From Lineus longissimus (taxonomy: Eukaryota; Nemertea; Pilidiophora; Heteronemertea; Lineidae), in the NCBI RefSeq assembly GCF_910592395.1, contig NC_088321.1:1176001-1240000 (forward strand): a stretch of DNA of 64,000 nt. The letters are read 5' to 3'. A program made the position numbers and the translations under genes. Below the pieces are notes generated by a model that was given only the letters and a program-made list of their open reading frames with translations, did not search any database and was not told where the DNA came from. This document shows positions 11,812 to 20,421 of the stretch, piece by piece; position 1 is the stretch's first letter, and each line of letters opens with the position of its first letter.

Positions 11812-11872
11812 TCCGACAAAAGTCCGACATTGTCCGACCTTTTGTCCGACCCATTGTCCGACCTTTTCCTGA
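11812..11872. repeat. short direct repeats of gtccgac
   Basis: The motif ttgtccgacc or a variant is repeated about five times in 60 bp. It is simple-sequence expansion and shows no function. Confidence 0.6.
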
Positions 11873-12302
11873 AAAACATATGAAAAATACCAGGGCTTCC
11901 CAAAACACGACAATAGATATCAAGGGCCTGTGTTGAATGGGTCTCTTGTGTTGCAATTCATGGTTAACCAACCTTATTACTAGATGAACACAACGTTTTT
12001 TTAGTTGGAAGACACCAAGAACACAATTTTTTAAATTTTATTGAAAACCTTTATCCATTCCCAGGACATGCCAGCTCGGCATGTTGGAAAGTCTGCCCGA
12101 TTCAATTTCTCGGCAATCCGGGTAATTTTCTCCAGGATGTGCATCCGTGTTTACACCAAACACAACACAAACATGGCCAACTTACAGTGCATACACCTAA
12201 CAATAGGCTGCATGTACATGGCATTCACATCAAACGCCTTAGCCTAACATTATAGACTTTACTCTGGCATTTTGAAGTGTGTATAGTGATGATGCCTCTT
12301 AC

Positions 12303-12488
12303 CTTTACAAGTAACTGCAATTACTATAGTATGGACGCGATTCTTCTCCGCCGTAGATTTCATCGAAAGTGATAGAGAAACGCTTACAACATTCCTTCCT
12401 CGCAGTAAGTCCATCAGACATGCGTTAGTGCCGACGAACGGGCTACCGGGAAACTGGCCTAATTTCCCGGCCTAACATTCCAATTGAT
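12303..12488 (-). promoter_or_regulatory. probable 5'UTR exon region of gene 2
   Basis: Donor AAAG|GTAAGAGG at 12303/12302 on the minus strand pairs with acceptor TTTTTCCAG|GTCCG at 11667/11666, 20 bp before the gene 2 ATG. Sequence 12432-12488 (gggctaccgggaaactggcc) is homologous to 8843-8890 upstream of gene 1, which supports a duplicated leader. The transcription start was not located. Confidence 0.5.
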
Positions 12489-12549
12489 AATCGTTGTCCT
12501 CAATACATTGACATCAACTTTTCTCAGCTGTGCAAGTTTTTCGCAACCA

Positions 12550-12720
12550 GTTTTGTCACCGGCGTTGATTTAACTCGACGTTAAGTCTCAGAGCTTAACT
12601 GAAGGAGATAACGCGAAGTCAGGTTAACGCCAGCGTTTTTAGAGGCAGATGTGTTTCCAACAACCCTGCCCTGGACTCTGTTGTTCAAAACAGGTCTTGT
12701 CACTAAACGCCGGTAAATCT
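12550..12720. mobile_element. rearranged relative of the 1170-1300 MITE
   Basis: Shares ctgaaggagata, aggttaacgccagcg and ttgttcaaaac with 1170-1300. A further partial copy is at 13310-13360. There is no coding capacity. Confidence 0.45.
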
Positions 12721-12929
12721 CCTTCTGCCAGTATATAGCCTCTCCTCTATCAAGACTCTTGCAGTACCTCTTCGTGGTGGCCCATAGAAACTGGACACCT
12801 TGCGGCTCCAGGCTGAATCTGCTAGGGATCTCAGAGGAGGCTGGGCCCCCAGAGGTGAAGTGTGCAGGCCCACTGGCATGTGGATACGCCCTGGCGCTCA
12901 CCAACCCACCCCCAGCTACTCAGGCAAAA

Positions 12930-13165
12930 GTCTCCGTCCACGGATTGCTGATGGTGATTAATCATGAACGTTCCGTCCATGGGCCATCCACGGATCAGCT
13001 ATCCGTGGATGGGCGTCCGTGGGTGGAACGTCCATGGGCCGTCAGTGGATAGTTGATGGGAGACCAGTTGTTAAACGTTGTTTGCGATAATCATGAACTA
13101 TCCATCCATGGGCTCCATGGATGGAACGTTCATGGGCCATCAGCTATCCGTGGACGGAAACTTTT
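12930..13165. repeat. palindrome-rich repeat built on tccatggg/tccgtgga
   Basis: Many short self-complementary blocks (gtccatgggc, atccgtggat, gctccatggatgg) occur in succession. The same vocabulary forms the 75-bp array at 30060-30660, so these are probably a degenerate and a regular version of one satellite family. Confidence 0.6.
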
Positions 13166-13414
13166 GCCTTTTGCCATAATGGGTCAAATAGTTTGCCGAA
13201 GACGGATGCACTTGGCCAGGATTCCTGGCGCATAACTGCAGTGCAACGCAATTTACACCAAAATGACAAAATGACTGACTAAACGCAGGCTTTATAAATC
13301 TGAAGGTGATAACGCTTTGTTAAGTCAGCTCCAGCAGAATGTGTTTTTAACAACCATGCACTGATCTCTACGGATACCGGGACAATAAAACTAGATGAAG
13401 GGGGACGTGTTCCA

Positions 13415-13436
13415 TTTATTCATTCGTACTTTTATT
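13415..13436 (-). terminator. candidate polyadenylation signals for gene 3
   Basis: Two AATAAA hexamers on the minus strand (tttatt at 13415-13420 and 13431-13436), about 230-250 bp after the gene 3 stop codon. The position is reasonable for a 3'UTR end but cleavage is unproven. Confidence 0.45.
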
Positions 13437-13664
13437 CAGCATTTAATACAATAATGTACATATATACTGCAGTTGATTAAATACAAAGTTAGAATTTTCA
13501 AACAAGTTGAAGGTTCTTGAGTACGGTATTCCTTTAAATTCTAATATTCACCTTTCAACAGGCAGCGTTCCCTTGAGAACGATTTAGAGAGCTTTTTCAT
13601 TGGAAGATTGGGCATGGTTGTCATACAGCGGAACTTTGAACAACCGGGTCCAGCTCCTCTCATT

Positions 13665-15437
13665 TCACTGAGGCTTGTTGGTGGCTTGTTGGCATATCTC
13701 ACAGACGCATGCACCACCATTCTTGCATGACGGGCCGGGGTCTTTGAATCCCCCAATGTCCAGATTCGGTTTTCGAGGGAAGAACTTGGGGGCCTTTTCA
13801 CAAAGACTCTCGAATTCCTTCTGGTATTCCCTCTTGTCCAACCAGTACCCGGGATGATTCCCTTTCAAATGGTCAAGCTCTTTCAGTAGAGCTTTCAACT
13901 TCTCGACATACGTGGGTTGAAGTTCGGCTCCGTCGTTCAGGAGGTACTCCCCGCTACCTTTCCTCTCCTCGGACACCCTGAGTAGTTCGGGCATCGCTTC
14001 GACACGCTTGGTCAACACGCCTATGACTGCGAAGTCAGACTTCAGTTGCCTCTTCAGTGTTTCCTTATTCTTCAGGATTTCGTCAATGCATTCCTCTGCG
14101 TGGTCCTCAATCAGCTTGATCAGATAGTCTTCCATCTTCACGGCAGTTTCCTTCGATTTCACTAGCATCTTCTCATCGTTTTTGAGCTGTCGAAACCTCT
14201 TCTCTTCGTACTCAAGCGCCCGTCTCATTTCCTCAACTTTCACGTGGATGACGTCATTGAGTGCCTCAATGACGTGTTCGGCATGTCCCATTGACAGACA
14301 TACGTGACACAGAAACTTCGAACAAGTCGCGCAGAAAGTGTCAAGACTTTCTTTATGATCATCACACAAGGCGTCTCTCCTCCTCTTCAGGACACCCAAG
14401 GGTGCAATGACGTGATCCTTTGTGGCCTTATTCGCGCGATGGCCATCGATGCAGTTGACACAGAGGGGAAGCCGCTGACATTCTTCGCAGGCTTTTATCG
14501 CTTTGACCACATTCCCTTGGTAGTGACACAGCTTGCAGTTGCCTTCCAAGAATGGCCCCATCACCTTGATCTGGTCAACTACATGTACAACAGGATTCGG
14601 GGATGTCATATCGAAACCGTCAACTTTAGTGTTTTCTTTGTCGTCCCCATCCGCCACAGACTTCCCTAGTAGGACTCTATCTGCCTCGTTTTCCTTGATT
14701 TCCTCGTTTTCGTCTACCGGCTTAACCTCGCAAGCAGGGCATATGAGAGCCTCGGCGTTGGCCTCCGGGTTGTGAGAGGTCAGGCAGCCTTCACAGAAAG
14801 AGTGTTGACATATTTCCACCTGTAAATACCAATGAATGTGTGATAGTGCCCGTGGTATCGTTGTTGATGATCTATCCGTTCACAGGACCCACACTCATAA
14901 AAAATGGGTCATGAGCTTTTGAAAATAACGTTTCAGAACAAAAATTTAGATTGTCCTCATCAACAGTTACGTGACTCGGGGGCAGAGGTAGCACAGTGGC
15001 CTCATGATCAAGAGGTCGTGGGTTCGACTACCGGACGTGTCACTGGTTGATTCCGCCACTGGTTGAGTTCAAGTTAGCGCCTTCTGGTTGCTCATTCTAA
15101 ATCCCTGATTGACTTCTGTGGAGACCTTGGTATAAAAGGTATCGCAAAGCCGCTTTCAGGGAGACCCGGAAAAGCGCTATACAAGAACTTAATCTCTTCT
15201 TAATTATTATGACTCATGTGGCTATTATAATTACAACGAACGGGACTAACAGTACGGCAGTAATGTGCTCACCTTCGTCACTGCTGGGGTCTCAAGACAC
15301 ATTATACACATTTCCTGTTTAGCCTCGGGAGCTGCCGTGCTGTTGTCGTTGATGACCTTGACCTCGGGAACTACCGTGTCGTTCTCTGTAACTTCGGGTA
15401 CAGCCATGCCATTCTCGTTAACCTCTGGAGTCGCCAT
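13665..15437 (-). CDS. RING/B-box/coiled-coil protein (TRIM-type), gene 3, short-tailed
   Basis: Exons 15437-15273 (55 codons) and 14819-13665 are joined in phase 0 (donor AAG|GTGAGC, acceptor TTTACAG|GTG), giving about 439 residues. Exon 1 is longer than in genes 1 and 2. Before the CIMCLETP half-RING it has a low-complexity leader of PEV/PEA repeats (VPEVTEND-like, about four units). Exon 2 gives EICQHSFCEGC and CPAC, B-box 1, B-box 2 (CDDHKES...CLSMGHAEH) and the coiled coil. The protein stops soon after the first Cys motif (GGACVCEIC), so the second and third tail motifs are absent. The start was placed at the ATG matching those of genes 1 and 2, just after a conserved acceptor (CACTTCAG). 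An upstream in-frame ATG at 15488 lies in that intron. It is the most diverged of the three. Confidence 0.85.
14981..15215 (+). mobile_element. tRNA-derived SINE (family 2, copy 1)
   Basis: A box TAGCACAGTGG and B box GGGTTCGACTAC, then a body shared with 17707-17955 (gcgccttctggttgctc, ccctgattgacttctgtgg, gagacc) and the tail ggaaaagcgctatacaag...attattat. It lies in the RING intron of gene 3. The B box is slightly degenerate, so this copy is probably silent. Confidence 0.85.
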
Positions 15438-15549
15438 ACTGAATCGCGCCTTTTTGCTCCGATTCCTGAAGTGAGCAACACGCGGCATTTAGTGGACAAG
15501 TTTAGTTACAAACGGGGAGAATTTTACATCGACTTTTGACCGACCTTCA

Positions 15550-16170
15550 CATCGACTTTTACTCTAGGTTTTACACTGAATTTTACACTGAATTTTACAC
15601 TGAATTTTTACACTGAATTTTACACTGCATTTTTACACTGAATTTTTACACCGACTTTTTACACCGACTTTTTACACCGACTTTTTACACTGAATTTTAC
15701 ACTGAATTTTTACACTGAATTTTACACTGCATTTTTACACTGAATTTTTACACTGAATTTTTACACCAACTTTTTACACTGACTTTTTACACCGACTTTT
15801 TACACTGAATTTTTACACTGAATTTTACACTGCATTTTTACACTGAATTTTTACACTGAAGTTTACACTGCATTTTTACACTGAATTTTTACACTGAATT
15901 TTTACACCAACTTTTTACACTGACTTTTTACACCGACTTTTTACACCGACTTTTTACACCGACTTTTTACACTGAATTTTTACACTGAATTTTACACTGC
16001 ATTTTTACACTGAATTTTTACACTGAATTTTTACACTGACTTTTTACACCGACTTTTTACACCGACTTTTTACACTGAATTTTTACACTGACTTTTACAC
16101 CGACTTTTTACACTGACTTTTTACACCGATTTTCTACACCGACTTTTTAAACTGACTTTTACACCGGATT
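15550..16170. repeat. 12-13-bp minisatellite (tttttacactgaa / tttttacaccgac)
   Basis: About 620 bp of head-to-tail units that alternate between an actgaa and an accgac type. Higher-order blocks recur: actgaa, actgcat and accaac runs repeat in the same order. It lies just upstream of gene 3, possibly inside its 5'UTR intron: a donor CATGGG|GTAAGT is at 16305, and the acceptor is at 15465. It would then be transcribed. Confidence 0.95.
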
Positions 16171-16309
16171 CTACGTACATCAACCTTTACACCTGCTTCC
16201 TAAATATTGACTTTCCCCTACTGGATAAGACCAGTTAAAGCTGGATGAAAATTCTAAAAAAGAGTACTCATTAGGCAATATCGGTCTTAGAATAAGGAAC
16301 TTACCCCAT

Positions 16310-16976
16310 GGACCGGCGTACCATCGACTATAAAATTTAGTGGTTGATGCATACACGTGTCAATTCCGGATGTGACAGCTACGAATCCCCCACTGCCGGG
16401 AAAACACATCTCATCGTTAGTCATGTTATTAGATACATGTACATGTACATGCCAATTGCTAGGTCACTACCTTATCTATAGTGTCGATAAGTGTTCTTCA
16501 TGCAGATATGGTTTTTTGGTGAATCACAATGCAGGGAATGTGTTCCCATTTTGTACAATTGGTCTAGTCATATGTTCACAGCTATTATGCGTATCAATAA
16601 TACCTCATAACAAATATCATTCAGTGAAAAATTAATGTTCGTTCAAGTTGTTGGCTGGCCTACTACATGAAGTATACAAGTACTGCTCGGGCAGATCGAA
16701 CCATATTTCTGTCCCGTCTTTTTTAGTTGAGAATGATTGTTGACATCAGACTTTACGGTGATGTGACGTGAGGGTTCACGCCTCCACGCAGCGTCTCGTC
16801 AAAACATCGACCCGCACAAAGATGATCGGTGCACGGAGGGGTTCCATTCCGGATGGCAATCGGAATGCATGATGTTTTAGTCAGAATTTGAATTCGACCA
16901 CTCTATGACGAATTCGATTATTGGAATGATTACTATGCAATGGATGGTGACTGGGCAGCCGACAGCTTGGTAATAA
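16310..16976. other. gene-free stretch
   Basis: Contains acatgtacatgtacatg at about 16433-16450, a self-complementary simple repeat. I see no gene. Confidence 0.4.
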
Positions 16977-16978
16977 TA

Positions 16979-17438
16979 GGGAGTTTCCGCATCGCTTACA
17001 ATTACGATTACGATTACGATCAAAACCGGCATGAACCAGAAATTTTGTTTCCGCATTCACACCAACGATTTGGTGTACTGTAGTATAGGCCCTATACTCT
17101 GCTCTCATGCTCTGGGTGCACTTTTCTCGGCGCTAAAACATGATCAAAATCGCCGTTGATCAAATTAAATGCAGTTCCTATGTTTGACAGATATGTTCTA
17201 AAGTATTCTTCAATGAATATTTCACCTTGAATTTGATATGTAGCGTGGAAAATAGACTTCTCGCTAATCCATGTAATCGTTTTTGGACTTACGAAGATCA
17301 GCCGGAATCCTCGTAAGAACGAGACGAAAGTACCATCGACGATTTCGCCGGGGATGACGTAGCACCAAAAATCGATGACGTCAAACACAAATCGTAATCG
17401 TAATCGTAATCGTAATCGTAGCGATGCGGAAACTCGCT
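16979..17438. mobile_element. 460-bp element with cgatta-repeat inverted termini, copy 1
   Basis: Begins GGAGTTTCCGCATCGCTTAC followed by (gattac)n and ends with (aatcgt)n then gcgatgcggaaactcgc, an inverted repeat of more than 30 bp that includes the hexanucleotide run. A second copy at 59827-60305 is about 95% alike by eye. The interior has tgacgtca but no intact gene: the 98-codon minus frame in this copy is broken by TAA in the other. The termini resemble those of the hairpin element at 38166 (tagggagttttcgcaaatcc). Confidence 0.85.
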
Positions 17439-17706
17439 GATAACCTCAATAATGCCATTGGACATTTAACCTTAGTCTAATGTTAACATGCAAAGGTTAA
17501 CTCATGTGACAGCATGTCGCCATCGGCTCGTATCCAGAGTACGAACAGAGAAGGCAATACTCGTACAGCCGTAGCAGCCATTTATCTCAATCTTTCCTCG
17601 TTCAACGGCTAATATATCACCATTACATGATTTAAGCAAGAGCAATTACAATGCCCCGGGAGAGCAAATGCGTTGACGTTTTCTGTTCAAGGATTGAGGC
17701 ATTGGT

Positions 17707-17955
17707 TGGGGCAGCGGTAGCGCAGTGGAAGAGAGTCGGCCTCATGATAAGATGGTCGTGAGTTCGACTCCCGGCCGAGTCACTGCTTAGTTCCCCTACT
17801 GGTAGAGTTCAAATGAGCACCTTCTGGTTGCTCCTTGATACCCCTGATTGATTTCTGTGGAGACCGGGGTAATAATATTATATCCCAAAGCGCTTTGAGC
17901 GAGAACTATAGTGTCACGGAATTGCGCTATATAAAAGACTCATTATTATTATTGG
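17707..17955 (+). mobile_element. tRNA-derived SINE (family 2, copy 2)
   Basis: Well-formed A box (TAGCGCAGTGG) and B box (GAGTTCGACTCC), the family body, then the tail gcgctatataaaagactcat and (att)n. That tail matches the 3' end of the LINE fragment at 41565-41968, which marks a SINE that probably borrows that LINE's machinery. Confidence 0.9.
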
Positions 17956-18004
17956 TTGTCTCAACAAAACCGCGAGGTTGGAGCTTAAATGTAGTCCAAA
18001 ACCG

Positions 18005-18275
18005 AAGCGCAGCGAAATACACGATCTATTAACTTTAAGCAAAGCCCGCTCGCACCTAGGCCTAAATGACTTCTTGTCTAGCCCAAGACACGGTCTATTG
18101 TCTTAAACAAAGCTCGCTCGCACCCAGGCCTAAATGACTTCTGGTCTAGCCCAATACACGGTCTATTATCTTTAAACAAAGCCCGCTCGCACCCAGGCCT
18201 AAATGACTTCAGGTCTAGCCCAAGACACGGTCTATTGACTTTAAGCAAAGCCCGCTCGCACCTAGGCCTAAATTC
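18005..18275. repeat. 69-bp tandem array, four units (locus 1)
   Basis: The unit runs from gtctagcccaagacacggtc through tattgtctttaaacaaagcc to cgctcgcacccaggcctaaa. Anchor gctcgcacc is at 18048, 18116, 18185 and 18254. The same unit forms three copies at 28195-28395. In both loci the array is followed by a stretch ending in aacatcg-(a/t)cc motifs, so the array is part of a larger dispersed element. Confidence 0.9.
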
Positions 18276-18305
18276 CTAAAGACTTATTAGCAAAAAATTG
18301 ATAAC

Positions 18306-18339
18306 ATCGACCCCCTGATACACTTACACGGGGGTCGAT
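18306..18339. repeat. 10-bp-stem hairpin atcgaccccc...gggggtcgat
   Basis: A perfect 10-bp stem with a 14-nt loop. A similar hairpin (gtccgacccc...ggggtcggac) lies at 25800-25838. Partial forms are at 3815, 5667 and 28453. Confidence 0.6.
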
Positions 18340-18352
18340 AGGCTTTGCCATG

Positions 18353-18926
18353 TGTAGTGGTGGCATCATTCCTACTAGCCCAGGCTAGCAGGGAATTTTC
18401 CTTTAGCTCAGTCGGTAGAGTGATGGCTTTATGAGCGAGAGGTCCCGGGTTCAATCTCCGGTTGGACCTTGATGTTTTTCCACTGTTACATTTGGCGCCC
18501 AACATGGTAAAAGGGTACTAATAATTTGTTTAGATGCTGGTGTGTCTTTGGACAATTCATTAACCCTTTGTATCACGGAAGAACCCGGTTGTGAGGACAC
18601 AACTTTCCCGAACAGGGGGAGTATGTAGTGGTGGCATCATTCCTACTAGCCAGGGCTAGAGGGAAATTCCCTTTTGCTCAGTCGGTAGAGTGATGGCCTT
18701 ATAAGCGAGCGGTCCCGGTTTAGAAGTTTAAATGTCCTGGGATAGAATGTCCGGGAAACAATGGATTCTATTATGCGCTTTAATTTCTGAGCTATTGGCG
18801 GTCATGGCCTCTATAGAACCAGATAGCGGAATACAATAGTGCCGGACACTTTTTCCAGGGGGACATTTTCTTCTTTTACACCGGGTTCAATCCCCGGTTG
18901 GACCTTGATGTTTTTCCTCTGTTACA
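18353..18926 (+). mobile_element. miniature LTR retrotransposon with tRNA-like promoter in its LTRs
   Basis: Two direct repeats start TGTAGTGGTGGCATCATTCC and end CTGTTACA (18353-18490 and 18624-18926). Two bases after the first repeat is a primer-binding-site-like TGGCGCCCAAC (18493). Just before the second is a purine tract aacagggggag (18611-18621). The internal region is only 133 bp and non-coding, the size class of terminal-repeat retrotransposons in miniature. Inside each LTR is a tRNA-like module: A box TAGCTCAGTCGG and B box GTTCAATC(T/C)C. The second LTR is split by a MITE (18715-18884) within the tRNA-like part. No target-site duplication could be seen. Confidence 0.7.
18715..18884 (+). 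mobile_element. CCGG-flanked MITE, family B, nested in the 3' LTR
   Basis: The first LTR reads ggtCCCGGGttcaat at the corresponding site and supplies the empty site. Here CCGG is present on both sides of the insert (18715-18718 and 18881-18884), consistent with duplication of CG up to CCGG. Internal blocks gattctattatgcgctt, ctctatagaacca, gaatacaatag and ccggacactttttccag match 23767 and, reversed, 25836. Confidence 0.85.
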
Positions 18927-20027
18927 CAGATATAGACTTTTTACAGCTTTAACGCCCTTAACCACACGCGACAGATAAGTGACAACTGCTAATGTCGTTG
19001 TTATCCACGCGAGGTTTCGTTCAGTATCACAAGTTGTCTTCAATATCATCCGACTAAAACTGGAACTGACGCTTTCTTCTCATTTTTCTTTTTTCATGAT
19101 CTCCTCACCACGTGGCGTGTATTTACAAAAAAGGTAAGTGACCAATCACGTTCAGTCTCCGATTTGCCTCCTCAACGATGCCCGCACGTCATTTCATGTC
19201 TTTAGTTTCGAATTGATTGCATGTTTCAAGCTGTACAATTTTGTTGAAAGGCAATGCACACTCGTTGTCTTGACAGGATGTGAAATGCACTACACTTGCC
19301 TTCGCAAACATCTCAATCACAAGACACCATAGATCATGCTAATCCGTCGCCATGGGTTTGAAAAGGCATCAACGGTTGCCTAGCAATGGGAAGGCGACGT
19401 GGTGTTCCGGTGTAATATTCTAGTAGGTTCTTGGTCGTTATTGAATGTATGCGGTGCAGCTGGTGTACATTGGCCTACGTGATGCCACAATGGTTAAGTG
19501 TGTCCATGCGAATGATACGTCTGCTCTGTAGCCTACCACTCATCCCAGCCTTATTTTATGCCTCGAGACCCACGTTTAAGCACAGTAACTAAACACATAG
19601 GTCCACGAAAAAATATCTGTAGCGCCCCTGGCGGCTTTTGCTGACATCGCGCGCCAAGCATAATTCATTTCTCTCGACAAATTTCAATGCAACGAAAGGT
19701 TCAAACGTGATTAATGTCCATTGTCAGCTTAATTCTGGCCTTTGATTTTAACCTGGCAAGATGTACCACACCAAGTCACTGTGGCGCCCCTAACGGCTGT
19801 TGGAGACATTTATTGTCAAAAACATCATTCATTTCTACCTGGTATAACTTGCGAGTTTATCTTCACGAGACCTATAGGGCCTGGCCTTTGAGCTCGAGTT
19901 GACAAACGTGGTACATACGATAAAGATGCAGTACTCGCTTTGTAATCAGAGTGCTATATATAGCCGAGATCAAAAGATGCATCGCGACACAAGATATCAC
20001 AGAATAGAACATACATTGTGTTTGTGG
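18927..20027. other. gene-free stretch
   Basis: No domain, RNA gene or internal repeat stands out. The frames here are short and overlap in several registers. A pair of similar passages (cgcccctggcggcttttgctgacat, 19622; cgcccctaacggctgttggagacat, 19793) suggests an old local duplication. Confidence 0.4.
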
Positions 20028-20421
20028 GCGTCGTCGAATTCGCGGAACGGAACGGAAAGAAAGGAATACGATGGAACATAATAGAAACATGCCTTAAACT
20101 TTTGCAAATACGTCTTCTTGGTTGAAGGAAGATGTAGCGCAGATAATGACATGGTTTCTCTGGAGAGGGCGCCAGAGATATACATCCGTAAGTTGGCATA
20201 AAGTGTCGGTGTATACAAGTATTGTCCACAATGTCAGTGATAAATGAATGAATGTCAGTGCTGCCCTCTATACAGTAGCTCTATATTATCACTAATAGTG
20301 TCGTTCTGCATTATCTCCAGCGGATACTATCTCAAATTGGAAATTTTTTTGGATGTAAAGCCTGATTTTATTACGTTCCATCATATTCCGTTCATTCCGT
20401 TCGTTCCGTCAATTCAACGAG
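20028..20421. mobile_element. element with 50-bp inverted ends rich in ggaacg
   Basis: The left end (gtcgaattcgcggaacggaa...gatggaacataat) is complementary to the right end (attacgttccatcatattcc...ttccgtcaattcaac). A third arm-like copy stands alone at 32155-32200. The interior of about 290 bp is non-coding. Possible MITE or foldback element. Confidence 0.65.

Noticed and set aside
17092-17388. 98-codon minus-strand frame with protein-like sequence inside the cgatta-ended element
   Set aside because: The second copy (59827-60305) has a TAA in the same frame and nearly all other differences change amino acids, so there is no coding constraint.
17709-17790. possible tRNA gene
   Set aside because: It is the head of a dispersed SINE with a shared body and tail (14981 and 17707).
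18390-18470. possible tRNA gene (tagctcagtcggtagag ... ggttcaatctccgg)
   Set aside because: The A and B boxes are present but no clean acceptor and anticodon stems form, and the sequence is duplicated as part of LTRs.
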